Part shown: in pieces, positions 7,265 through 14,887 of the stretch
Numbering within the stretch: position 1 is the first letter of the stretch
Layout of the letters: each line of letters starts with the position of its first letter
Assembly: GCA_036563895.1 (NCBI GenBank)
Contig: DATCLN010000014.1
Span: 1-24,521, forward strand
Reading direction: 5' to 3'
DNA from: ZCTH02-B3 sp036563895
GTDB taxonomy: Bacteria; Bacillota; Bacilli; Paenibacillales; Paenibacillaceae
Length of the DNA: 24,521 nucleotides
The notes under the pieces: generated by a model
What the model saw: the letters and a program-made list of their open reading frames with translations, nothing else
What the model was told of the DNA's origin: nothing
Databases searched by the model: none
Made by a program: the position numbers and the translations under genes

Positions 7265-8308
7265 TTACGGATTTCGGGGCGCCGCCGTGGAATGGCGTTC
7301 GATCATCCGGCATTTCAGCTTGACGGTGCGCGGCACGTCTTCGCCGGTCCGGTTGATGATGCGGTGAATCATGTCCATCGTCCGGATGCCCATTTCCCGG
7401 AGCGGCAAATCCATCGTCGTCAGCTTTGGTGTGTAGTAAAAACTGCATTCCCGGTTGTCGAATCCGACCACGGACAGCTCCTCCGGGACGCGGACGCCCT
7501 TGTCCTTGCAGGCGTCCAGGACGCCGCCGGCCATCAGGTCGTTCATGGCCAGGATGGCGGTCGGCGGCTCGGGGTCGCCCAGCAGTTCCCGGGCCAGCCG
7601 GAAGCCGGATTCGTATTCCCAGTCGCCGGTCTTCACGTACTGGGGATAGAAGGGCAGGCCGTGATCGGCCAGCGCCTTGTAGTAGCCGTTGAACCGGCTG
7701 TGGCTGGGGAGGGAGTCAATCGGGCCGCTGATCAGCCCGATTTTTTTGTGCCCGAGCCGGATCAGGTAATCGGTCGCGTCATAGGCCGCCGATTCGTCGT
7801 CGTAGTTGACCGAGTAATCCTCGGGATTCGTCGTGTAGCAGTACGTATAGACGACCGGCTTGGCCGTTTCGATCAGGCCGGTCACGTCGCGCGGGTGGAC
7901 GCCGATGTAGATGATGCCGTCCACCTTTTTGCTGACCAGGCTGTCCAGCACCTGCTTGATGGCGGGCTTGCACGATTCGATTTCGGAGAAACGGTTGCCG
8001 ATCCTGCGGTGGACGCGCAGGTTGGCGAGAATGATGGAAAAGCCGAGGCCGTCCGCGCATTCGTTGATGCCGTCGATGATTTCCGGCGTATTGAACACCG
8101 TGATGTCTTCCGCGATGACCGCCACCGTGCTTGTTTTGTTCGTTTTCAGGCTTTTGGCGATCTGGTTGGGGGTGTAGTTCAGCTCCTCGATGACTTTCAG
8201 CACTTTCTCCCGGGTTTCCTTGCTGATGTTGCCGGTGCCGTTGAGCACGTATGAAACGGTGGCGGTGGAAACGTTGGCTTTTTTCGCGATGTCCTTCAGT
8301 CTGACCAT
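7265..8308 (-). CDS. LacI family transcriptional regulator
   Basis: This cytosolic repressor has an N-terminal LacI helix-turn-helix (VRLKDIAKKANVSTATVSYV, residues 2-21), a hinge region near 45-60, and a sugar-binding-protein-like effector domain from about 60 to 338 (for example LAMNDLMAGG and VVGFDNRECSFYYTPKLTTM). The 347-aa length is normal. The ATG is preceded by GGAGAG. It starts 33 bp after the AraC-type gene on the same strand, so the two are likely cotranscribed. LacI proteins usually control nearby sugar transport or glycosidase genes, but the only glycosidase here is a broken GH42 gene at 10388. It therefore looks like an orphan whose targets were lost or lie elsewhere. Confidence 0.92.
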   Translation of the reverse strand: MVRLKDIAKKANVSTATVSYVLNGTGNISKETREKVLKVIEELNYTPNQIAKSLKTNKTSTVAVIAEDITVFNTPEIIDGINECADGLGFSIILANLRVHRRIGNRFSEIESCKPAIKQVLDSLVSKKVDGIIYIGVHPRDVTGLIETAKPVVYTYCYTTNPEDYSVNYDDESAAYDATDYLIRLGHKKIGLISGPIDSLPSHSRFNGYYKALADHGLPFYPQYVKTGDWEYESGFRLARELLGDPEPPTAILAMNDLMAGGVLDACKDKGVRVPEELSVVGFDNRECSFYYTPKLTTMDLPLREMGIRTMDMIHRIINRTGEDVPRTVKLKCRMIERHSTAAPRNP

Positions 8309-8341
8309 GACTTCTCTCCATTTTCTTTTCGGTGTGCGGGT

Positions 8342-9178
8342 TCAGTCGGGGTTGATCATTGAACAGAACTGGCTTAGGCTGACGCCGGTCTTGCGCTTGA
8401 AAATCTTGCCGAACGTATGGATGTCCGAATAGCCGACGATTCTGGCGATTTCGCTGAACGACAGGTCGGTGTTGAGCGCCAGTTCCTTGGCTTTCTCGAT
8501 GCGCAGCCAGATCAGGTATTTCATCGGCTGCATGCCGAAGTATTTTTTGAACTGCGAGATGAGGTAGTTTTTGCTGAGGCCGGAGATGGATTCCAGATCC
8601 TTGATCTTGATGTCCTCGTTGTAATGGTCCATCAGGTAGTTGCGGATCAGCAGCATCTTGGCCGCCGTCTTCTGCGGAGGCAGCGCATCCGGCGTTTCGT
8701 CCGGCTTGCCAACCAGATCGGACAGGATCTTGACGAACAGGTATTTGCACAGCAGGCTGTGCAGCAGATCTTTTTTTCGGAACGTCTTGAGCAGTTCGTA
8801 AAGCTGTTTCTCGACGGGATGGTTATAAAAGTTGCCCAGGTAGGTGCGATGCGCCGCGTTCGGCGCGGACGGCAGATGGCCGTTCATGTCGAAGGCGACG
8901 GAAAGCATCGCGTAGGGCGAACCGTCCCCGCTTTCCATTTTATAGGCGTTCCCCGGCCGTGCCAAAACGATGTCGCCTTTCCGCAGGACGCGGTCTTCAC
9001 CGTTCTCCCAGAAGCGGACCGTCCCGTTGACGACGTAACACAGCAGATGGTGCGCAAGTTCCGGATGCGCGATTTGCCGGGCCGCGGGCACGGAGATGAT
9101 GGCGACGTTTTCGATGTGGACGCTCGTTTCGGCGATCGGGGGAGAAGCGTGGGCCGCGGCCGAAGGAGTCGCATTCAT
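8342..9178 (-). CDS. AraC family transcriptional regulator
   Basis: The 278-aa protein has an N-terminal cupin-like sensor domain (about 20-130, with HPELAHHLLCYVVNGTVRFW and VLRKGDIVLARPGNAYKME). A C-terminal double helix-turn-helix AraC domain follows (about 180-275, with LSKNYLISQFKKYFGMQPMK and FSEIARIVGYSDIHTFGKIF). This is the layout of sugar-responsive regulators in Paenibacillus-like bacteria. The ATG follows AAGGAGG. It is the upstream gene of a leftward pair with the LacI regulator, and a 16-bp palindrome lies between its promoter region and ribosome site. Its target is unknown. Confidence 0.92.
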   Translation of the reverse strand: MNATPSAAAHASPPIAETSVHIENVAIISVPAARQIAHPELAHHLLCYVVNGTVRFWENGEDRVLRKGDIVLARPGNAYKMESGDGSPYAMLSVAFDMNGHLPSAPNAAHRTYLGNFYNHPVEKQLYELLKTFRKKDLLHSLLCKYLFVKILSDLVGKPDETPDALPPQKTAAKMLLIRNYLMDHYNEDIKIKDLESISGLSKNYLISQFKKYFGMQPMKYLIWLRIEKAKELALNTDLSFSEIARIVGYSDIHTFGKIFKRKTGVSLSQFCSMINPD

Positions 9179-9193
9179 GCCCGCTGCCTCCTT

Positions 9194-9209
9194 AATTAAT
9201 CGATTAATT
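9194..9209. promoter_or_regulatory. 16-bp perfect palindrome, probable LacI-type operator
   Basis: AATTAATCGATTAATT is a perfect palindrome with the central CG typical of LacI-family operators. It lies just upstream of the AraC ribosome site, so binding would block transcription of the AraC-LacI unit. Autoregulation by the LacI protein is the simplest reading. Confidence 0.55.
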
Positions 9210-9276
9210 CCGGAAGGGATGACAACCGGCTTTTCTCCCGAACTCTGTATTTGGACGGTCTGTTCGCTTTATAAAA

Positions 9277-10322
9277 GAAAGTAAGCGTTTCCTGTTCCTG
9301 ATCGCGGCGCCTCTCATGGCCTCGTCGAGATTTGGCGAACGGCTGCAGGTCGAGGCGGAACGGCAACGGGAACAGGCCGTGACCGAGAAAAACCGAGTGC
9401 AGGACATGATCGGGCGGGTCGCCGCTTCCCTCTCGGTGCTCAACGATTTCAGCACCAGGCTGAAGGAAAACATTGCGACCACCCGCACCATTTCCCAGGA
9501 AATCACCGCCGCCTTCACCCAGCTGACGACCAGCATCGAAACGCAGACGAGGAGCATCACCGATCTGAACGAATCGATTCAGGAAATCGAGCAGGCCGTC
9601 GAATCCCTCGCCGCGGCTTCGGCGGACATGAAAGCGCTGTCGGACAATTCCGTGCGGCTGACAAGCAGCGGCCGGGCGGAAGCCCTGAACCTGTCGGAAA
9701 AAATGAACCGGGTCCAGGGCGTCATGGAACAGTCCGCCGCCATCATGGACGAACTCCATGCGTTCAATGAAAAAATCCACGAAATCGTCGAGGCCATCAA
9801 CCAAATTCCCAGCAAACGCAGCTGCTCGCCCTGAACGCCGCCATCGAAGCCGCCCGGGCCGGGGAACAGGGCAGGGGCTTCGCCGTCGTGGCGGACGAAA
9901 TCCGCAAGCTGGCCAACACCTCCCAGGAGTCGACCAAGGAAATCGGCGAAATCCTGGAACGGATCCGGGTGATGACCAGCCAGGCGGTGGAGCAGGTGAT
10001 GCTGGGCCGGCAAATGACTGCGGAAAGCAACCAGGCCGCCCGGCAGATGGCCGAAGTGATGAATGCGCTGTACGAGGACGCCGAAAACGTCAAGGAACAG
10101 GCCGAACGGGTACAAAAGGCCGCCGACGACGTGCTCCGCGAGTACCGCAAATCCGCCGCGGACATCAACGTCATCGCCGAAACGACGGAAAGCAACATGG
10201 CGGCCGTCGAGGAAATGCTGTCCAGCATCTCCACCCAAGACGCCCGCGTCAGCGAAATCAGCGAGAGCTACAACCAGCTGGACGAGCTCGCCGCGGAGCT
10301 GCAGCGCATGACTGCCGGCTGA
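9277..10322 (+). pseudogene. Chemoreceptor C-terminal half, 5'-truncated and frameshifted
   Basis: An open frame enters from about 9277 with the end of a membrane segment (FLFLIAAPLMASS) and continues as a coiled-coil methyl-accepting domain to EAINQI (9807). A one-base deletion near 9808 then shifts the frame. The next frame carries the conserved hairpin tip (QTQLLALNAAIEAARAGEQG, then FAVVADEIRKLA) and runs to the stop at 10320-10322. The sensor and membrane domains upstream are missing, apparently deleted where the AraC gene promoter now sits. Two independent lesions show that it is a pseudogene. It differs in sequence from the intact chemoreceptor at 3226. Confidence 0.8.
9280..9293. promoter_or_regulatory. 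cre-like catabolite-repression site
   Basis: AGTAAGCGTTTCCT matches the degenerate CcpA cre pattern WGWAANCGNTNWCW at 13 of 14 positions. It lies about 100 bp upstream of the AraC-LacI unit, at the left edge of the chemoreceptor remnant. It could be a true site left from the former sugar locus or a chance match inside old coding DNA. Confidence 0.35.
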
Positions 10323-10387
10323 CGGGGCGCAGGCTGGTCGGACGAGAGGCCGGCTGATCCCCTGCGGGCGGTTCGGTCTGGTTTTCC

Positions 10388-10929
10388 GTGATGCGGACCG
10401 TACTCGGCACGGCGCTGATCGACGGGCTGTATGACGTGGACCGAAACGGAATGCGCGCGAACGCTGCCGGCGCCGCCGAGGTGGGGCTGTCCGAGGGGCG
10501 GACGTACGAGATCCGCGAGCTGTGCGAGCTCGTGCACGCGGAGTCCGCCGAGGTGCTGGCGGAGTATACGGACGATTTCTACGCCGGGCGTCCGGCCCTC
10601 ACCGTGCGCCGGCTCGGCGCGGGGCGCGCGTACTATCGGCCGGACGGGCGCAGCCGCCGTTTTACGACGATTTTTACGGCGGTCTGGTTCGCCGGCTTGG
10701 CGTCCGGCGCGCGCTGGAGACGGACCTGTCGCGCGGCGTGACCGCGGGCCTGCGTATCGACGGCGAGCACGATTACGTGTTTGTGCAGAACTTCACCGGC
10801 GGGCCGGTTCGCCCTGCGCTTGACGGGCGGGAATACATGGACATGGAGAGCGGCGAGGCGTTTGCGCCTGGCGGCGGGCTGGAACTGTCGGCGTACGGCG
10901 TTCGCGTGCTGCGGCGCCGCGCAACGTGA
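10388..10929 (+). pseudogene. C-terminal fragment of a GH42 beta-galactosidase, frameshifted
   Basis: The first frame encodes DGLYDVDRNGMRAN, then YEIRELCELVHAESAEVLAE and YTDDFYAGRPALTVRRLG, which match the trimerisation-domain end of GH42 beta-galactosidases. At about 10640-10660 a base is lost, and the matching sequence continues in another frame: PFYDDFYGGLVRRLGVRRAL, then GEHDYVFVQNFTGGPV and the beta-sandwich C-terminal domain ending in YGVRVLRRR. The catalytic TIM barrel (about 400 residues) is absent. A strong terminator follows, so the 3' end of the original gene is intact. It is likely a leftover of the sugar locus that the LacI/AraC pair once controlled. Confidence 0.75.
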
Positions 10930-10935
10930 AGGCGA

Positions 10936-10980
10936 GCGCCCCTTGCGGACGGCCTCCCGCCGCAAGGGGCGCTTGTGTTT
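10936..10980 (+). terminator. Strong terminator after the beta-galactosidase remnant
   Basis: GCGCCCCTTGCGG (10936-10948) pairs perfectly over 13 bp with CCGCAAGGGGCGC (10960-10972), followed by TTGTGTTTT. It may also stop transcription from the convergent gene ending at 10984. Confidence 0.85.
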
Positions 10981-10983
10981 TCG

Positions 10984-12105
10984 TTACGCCTTTGCCGTTT
11001 TCGTTTTTTCTGACAGGTTTTTTACCCACACGAGCACCAATGCCACGACCAGGATCCAGATGAGGATCATGCTGTAGCGGTTAAAATAGTCCCCGCTGAT
11101 GAACAGGATTTCCCGGATCCCGTCGACATAGATGCGGATCGGCAGCCACGAAAACAGCCAGTCGCGGTAGAAGGCGGGCATCATTTCCGGCGCGAGCTGC
11201 ACCGCGGGCATGCTGAAGAACATGAGCAGCACGTAAATCACGATGCCCGGCAGCTTCAGCCAGCGCAGGGTGGCAAAGATCATGAACACGAACGCGGCGA
11301 CGACCAGCGCGAGGTACAGCGCCACCTTGTTGAAGGATTCGTATTCAAATCCGTACAGCCAGGTGGAGTACCAGGCCAGCACGTACCCCGTCACGAGTCC
11401 GTAGACGAACGGCATGACCGACTGGACCGCGTTCAATTTGAGCTTTTCCGCCCTGGAGGCGAAGGACCGCCTGTTTCCGAACAGATACAGCGCGACGCCG
11501 CCGATCAGGCTGGTGAACCAGACGCCCGTCAGGAACGATAGGGGAGCGTTGCCCATATGGCCCGCGGGATTGATCTTGACGATTTCCGTCCGGACGGGGT
11601 TGGCGAAGTCCGCGATGCGGCCGGCCGGAATGGGCGCGTCCGGGTTGGCGGACAGCATTTGCGCGCTCAGCTGGGCGTTGATCATGGACGCCATGTTGGC
11701 GAGCGCGGTTTGCATGAGGTTGGCTACCGTCGGGTTCGCGCCTTCGTTGACGTAAATTTGCACCGTCGCCTTCTCCGGCGCGCCGGTGCGCAGCGTGGCG
11801 AGCTTGGCCGAGAAATCGGCCGGCAGCACCAGCGCCCCGTACACGTCGCGCTTGTCCATGGCCTCTTCCAATTGCGCCACGGAGTCGAACCGGACAAACC
11901 TCACGGTCTCCGGCGCGTTTTGCATGAGTCCGGCCGCCAGCGCCTTGCCGATTTCGCCTTCGTCCGTCGCCACGATCCCCACGGGAATGTTTTTCGGGCT
12001 CATTTTGACCATGGGATAGATCGCCGACATGAGGATCAGTCCCAGCACGACGGCCACCGCGATCGGGGCGGCCAGCAGGCGGGGGTTGCGGGTTATTTTT
12101 TCCAT
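10984..12105 (-). CDS. YhgE/DUF3533-type ABC-2-like membrane protein
   Basis: The 373-aa protein has one N-terminal membrane helix (about 12-32), then a large extracytoplasmic domain to about 190 (with NIPVGIVATDEGEIGKAL and VYGALVLPADFSAKL). Five or so membrane segments follow from about 195 to the end. This is the layout of the YhgE/Pip and DUF3533 branch of ABC-2 transporter permeases, which have no ATPase of their own; the transported substrate is unknown. The ATG at 12105 is chosen because GGAGG lies 9 bp upstream; a GTG at 12114 touches the ribosome site. The gene diverges from a TetR regulator, with an operator palindrome between them. That is a typical arrangement for a drug- or membrane-stress-responsive exporter. 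Confidence 0.8.
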   Translation of the reverse strand: MEKITRNPRLLAAPIAVAVVLGLILMSAIYPMVKMSPKNIPVGIVATDEGEIGKALAAGLMQNAPETVRFVRFDSVAQLEEAMDKRDVYGALVLPADFSAKLATLRTGAPEKATVQIYVNEGANPTVANLMQTALANMASMINAQLSAQMLSANPDAPIPAGRIADFANPVRTEIVKINPAGHMGNAPLSFLTGVWFTSLIGGVALYLFGNRRSFASRAEKLKLNAVQSVMPFVYGLVTGYVLAWYSTWLYGFEYESFNKVALYLALVVAAFVFMIFATLRWLKLPGIVIYVLLMFFSMPAVQLAPEMMPAFYRDWLFSWLPIRIYVDGIREILFISGDYFNRYSMILIWILVVALVLVWVKNLSEKTKTAKA

Positions 12106-12124
12106 CGGAGTCACCCTCCAATTT

Positions 12125-12143
12125 AATGAACACCGTGTTCATT
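12125..12143. promoter_or_regulatory. TetR-type operator palindrome
   Basis: AATGAACACCGTGTTCATT is a perfect 9-bp inverted repeat around a single central base. It sits between the TATACT -10 box (near 12161, minus strand) and the ribosome site of the YhgE-like gene, in the divergent region shared with the TetR gene. A half-site GTTCAT recurs near 12235 before the TetR start. Confidence 0.75.
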
Positions 12144-12264
12144 TTCTTGCGACTTTAGTATATGATGAATTCAAGCGGTCCACCATGATCAGGTTTGGAC
12201 GCTTTGTTCAATAATCAACAACGGGGCGCTCTTTGTTCATGAAAATGTTGACCGGGGTGGACAA

Positions 12265-12870
12265 ATGGACCGGAGGCAACAGAAAACCCGGGCGGCGATC
12301 CTGCAGGCCTGCATCGACCTTCTGAAGGAGAAAGACTTTCGGCACATCACCGTCGGCGACATCGCCAGACGCGCCAATATCAACCGGGGCACGTTTTACC
12401 TGCACTTTACGGACAAATACGACATGCTGGACAGCTTCGAAAACGAAATGGCGGAAAAAATCGAGCGGGTTCTCGTCGATAACATCCCGAAGGAACCCGA
12501 TCCCCGGCTGTTCATCGAATCCCGCTACCACACCATCGTGCAGATATTTGAATGCTATCAGGAAAACAAGGAGCTGCTGCATTTTCTCCTGAAATGCAGT
12601 TACTCGTCCTTCCAGGCCAAGCTTCGAAACAAACTGAAACGCGTGGCAGTGGAGCATCTTTTTCCGCAGCTGGAGAAGCTCAAGGTGGGAATGCCCCTCT
12701 CCGCGGATCTGTTTGTCATCGTGTTCACGTCCGTCTCGCTGAGCCTTGCGGAATACGCGTACCAGTCGCAGACACCCCTCAATGTCGAGCAGGCGGCGAA
12801 GTTCCTGTTTAATGTTTTCCTGCAGGGACCGGCGAAAACGCTGGGATTGTTGCAGGATGGACAAACGTAA
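12265..12870 (+). CDS. TetR family transcriptional regulator
   Basis: The 201-aa protein has a TetR helix-turn-helix domain at residues 5-52 (TRAAILQACIDLLKEKDF, then ITVGDIARRANINRGTFYLH and FTDKYDML) and an all-helical ligand domain of the TetR C-terminal type. It is expected to repress the divergent membrane protein gene through the palindrome at 12125-12143. The start follows GGGGTGG. The metallophosphoesterase gene begins 21 bp after its stop and may be cotranscribed. The effector is unknown. Confidence 0.9.
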   Translation: MDRRQQKTRAAILQACIDLLKEKDFRHITVGDIARRANINRGTFYLHFTDKYDMLDSFENEMAEKIERVLVDNIPKEPDPRLFIESRYHTIVQIFECYQENKELLHFLLKCSYSSFQAKLRNKLKRVAVEHLFPQLEKLKVGMPLSADLFVIVFTSVSLSLAEYAYQSQTPLNVEQAAKFLFNVFLQGPAKTLGLLQDGQT

Positions 12871-12891
12871 ATTCCTGATCGGGAGTCATCC

Positions 12892-14037
12892 ATGAACATT
12901 TGGTCGATCATCCTGGGATTTGCCTTTGTGCTGCTGGTCTATGGCGGGGCCAACTACTACATCGGGCGCCGGCTGTACAGAGGGCTTAAAGTTGTTTTCC
13001 CGGCGGTCAAAGGCCGGCTTTTTTCCCTCGTGTACGGCCTAATGGCCCTCACGCTCGTGTTGTCGTTTTTCCCCCTGCCGGGGTCCGTCAAGCACGCGGT
13101 GTCGTGGTTTGGCGCCTACTGGATGGGGATTTTCGTCTATCTGTTTCTGTCGGTGCTGGCGACGGACGTCGTGCTGCTCATCGGCAGGCTGGCGCGGCTC
13201 GTGCCTTCGCCGCTTCCCGCGGCGGTCCGGTTCTGGTCGGCGCTGCTCGCCGTCCTGTGCACGGCGGGCTTCACCGGATACGGCATCTGGCACGCCACGC
13301 AGATTCATGAGGTGCGGTATGAGGTGAAGCTGAACGATCCCGCCCTGGCCCGGCCGCTGAAAATCGTGCTGATCAGCGACCTGCATCTGGGCGCGGTGCG
13401 GTCGGAAAGCCGGCTGGAGGAGATCGTGGCGCGGATCAACCGCATGGAGCCGGATCTTGTCGTGATTCCGGGGGATATTTTCGACGACGATTTTCATGAG
13501 ATTCGCGATCCGGCGCGGGCAAGCGAACTGCTCAGACAGATCAAAACCACCTACGGCGTATACGCGTCCCTGGGCAATCATGACGGCGGCGAAACGTTCC
13601 CGCTGATGCTCCAGTTCCTTGAAGACAGCAACATCCGGGTGCTCCTGGACGAGCATGTCAACGTGGACGGGCTTGTTACCGTGATCGGACGCCTGGATTC
13701 GTCGCCCATCGGCGAATACGGCGGACTGGAGCGGAAGTCCTTCGCCGACCTCCTGCCCGGGCTGGAACCGGATCTGCCGCGGATCGTCCTGGACCACCGG
13801 CCGAGCCACATCGAAGAATACGGATACGACGTGGACCTGATTTTGTCCGGCCACACCCACAAGGGGCAGATTTTCCCCGCCAACCTGATCACGAATCTGC
13901 TTTTTGTGGTCGACTACGGCCACTATCAAAAAGATCCCGCCAGCCCGCACGTCATCGTGACCTCGGGCGTCGGGACCTGGGGCATGCCCATGCGCGTGGC
14001 GACGAACAACGAGATCGTGGAGATCCTGCTGGAATAG
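12892..14037 (+). CDS. Membrane-anchored metallophosphoesterase (YkuE-like)
   Basis: The first ~140 residues hold four hydrophobic helices (about 5-25, 42-62, 75-100, 112-135). The rest is a calcineurin-like phosphoesterase domain with all dimetal motifs: SDLHLG (D-x-H), PGDIFDDD, SLGNHDGG and SGHTHKGQ. The 381-aa layout matches YaeI/YkuE-type enzymes, some of which act on lipid or cell-envelope phosphates at the membrane. The substrate is not predictable. The ribosome site is GGGAG. A single ATG fits the first membrane helix well. Confidence 0.9.
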   Translation: MNIWSIILGFAFVLLVYGGANYYIGRRLYRGLKVVFPAVKGRLFSLVYGLMALTLVLSFFPLPGSVKHAVSWFGAYWMGIFVYLFLSVLATDVVLLIGRLARLVPSPLPAAVRFWSALLAVLCTAGFTGYGIWHATQIHEVRYEVKLNDPALARPLKIVLISDLHLGAVRSESRLEEIVARINRMEPDLVVIPGDIFDDDFHEIRDPARASELLRQIKTTYGVYASLGNHDGGETFPLMLQFLEDSNIRVLLDEHVNVDGLVTVIGRLDSSPIGEYGGLERKSFADLLPGLEPDLPRIVLDHRPSHIEEYGYDVDLILSGHTHKGQIFPANLITNLLFVVDYGHYQKDPASPHVIVTSGVGTWGMPMRVATNNEIVEILLE

Positions 14038-14057
14038 TTTTTGAATGTAAAACATAT

Positions 14058-14336
14058 TTGACATCCGCCATCCGCCCGGGTATTTTGATGATCGTCCTGC
14101 TGGCCGCTCTCGCCGCGGCGATCGGATATATGCTGTGGTCGCTGGCCAGGCGGGGAGACGAAAGAAGCGTTTTGATCCGGACCAAGGCCATGTCCGCTGC
14201 GTTCGTCGGGATGGTGGTCCTGCTCGTGCTGGAAACGGCGCGGAGAATGGCAGCCGGCGATGCGGACACGAACCCGCTTTTGCTCCCGATGATTGCGGCG
14301 GTCATTTTTCTGGTCTCGATCATCGTCTACATATGA
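14058..14336 (+). CDS. Small membrane protein, DUF2178-like
   Basis: The protein has up to 92 aa with three hydrophobic helices (about 8-28, 48-63, 75-92) and the motif RRGDERSVLIRTKAMSAAFV between the first two, as in DUF2178 proteins. These are normally paired with a small XRE regulator, as here (17 bp downstream). The start is uncertain: a TTG at 14058 or an ATG at 14088 is possible, and neither has a good ribosome site. It may therefore be translated by coupling or weakly. Function is unknown. Confidence 0.65.
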   Translation: MTSAIRPGILMIVLLAALAAAIGYMLWSLARRGDERSVLIRTKAMSAAFVGMVVLLVLETARRMAAGDADTNPLLLPMIAAVIFLVSIIVYI

Positions 14337-14353
14337 AAATACGGTGATCTGGG

Positions 14354-14545
14354 GTGAAAAACCGGATCTGGGAGCTGCGGAAGGCGCTGAACATTTCCCA
14401 GGAGGAACTGGCCCGGTTATGCGGAGTGTCCCGGCAGACGATCAACGCCATCGAGAACGACAAGTACGACCCGTCGCTCCCGCTGGCGTTCAAGCTGGCC
14501 AGGCATTTACGCACCCGCGTGGACAAGCTGTTTATTCCCGAGTGA
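14354..14545 (+). CDS. Small XRE family regulator (YozG-like)
   Basis: The 63-aa protein is a single helix-turn-helix domain: NRIWELRKALNISQEELARL, then CGVSRQTINAIENDKYDPSL, with a short C-terminal helix ending in DKLFIPE. This mini-regulator type is typically encoded next to a DUF2178 membrane protein and may control that operon. It starts at a GTG, with GGTG/GGGG purine stretches just upstream. A strong terminator closes the unit. Confidence 0.85.
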   Translation: MKNRIWELRKALNISQEELARLCGVSRQTINAIENDKYDPSLPLAFKLARHLRTRVDKLFIPE

Positions 14546-14553
14546 AGAAAAAG

Positions 14554-14588
14554 GGAGCAAGCCGGCAACCCGGCCTTGCTCCTTTTTT
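14554..14588 (+). terminator. Strong terminator after the XRE gene
   Basis: GGAGCAAG-CCGG (14554-14565) pairs with CCGG-C-CTTGCTCC (14570-14582), with one bulged C and a CAAC loop region, followed by TTTTTT. Confidence 0.9.
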
Positions 14589-14685
14589 ACGTGCGGCGAT
14601 CTATTAAATTTGAACGTGTCGGCAGCCAGTTATGGTCCCCTGGATGAAACCGAAAAACGGAAAAATTGCGCCGGAAAAGTCCGAA

Positions 14686-14717
14686 GGCCAAAGGCTGGAA
14701 ACCTTTGGCCCTTTTTT
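14686..14717 (+). terminator. Second terminator with no gene in front
   Basis: GGCCAAAGG (14686-14694) pairs perfectly with CCTTTGGCC (14702-14710), followed by C and six T residues. The ~100 bp between this and the previous terminator holds only a 30-codon frame (14631-14722) that runs through the hairpin itself, so it is not convincing as a gene. A small RNA or the tail of a lost gene are the options. In 14546-14887 the only other signals are the promoter and inverted repeats described next. Confidence 0.75.
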
Positions 14718-14770
14718 GTGAGACAAAAGAATTGTTTATCGGGATATGACCACCCGAAAAAAATCGCCGA

Positions 14771-14800
14771 TTGACTTTATAACCTATTGAAATATATAAT
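14771..14800 (+). promoter_or_regulatory. Promoter of the right-hand catabolic cluster
   Basis: TTGACT (14771-14776), 18-bp spacer, TATAAT (14795-14800). The predicted leader is about 80 nt, very AT-rich, and contains TTGTATAAT and ATTATATAT repeats. Confidence 0.6.
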
Positions 14801-14838
14801 CAAATCACAAATTGTATAATATTTTTGAAACAAATTAT

Positions 14839-14862
14839 ATATGATTTTTCATGGTTTCATAT
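14839..14862. promoter_or_regulatory. Inverted repeat in the leader of the first cluster gene
   Basis: ATATGA (14839-14844) and TCATAT (14857-14862) form an inverted repeat around 12 bp. It includes the 10-mer ATGGTTTCAT (14851-14860), which recurs upstream of the GntR gene at 22256-22265. It is a candidate operator for the local GntR/FCD regulator. Confidence 0.3.
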
Positions 14863-14887
14863 CTCAATTTCGTACGGGGTATTCCTC

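Noticed and set aside
9280..9293. Firm CcpA cre site
   Set aside because: One mismatch, and it overlaps old chemoreceptor coding DNA; kept only as a low-confidence site.
14631..14722. 30-codon frame after the XRE terminator
   Set aside because: It lacks a ribosome site, and its second half is the terminator hairpin and T run.
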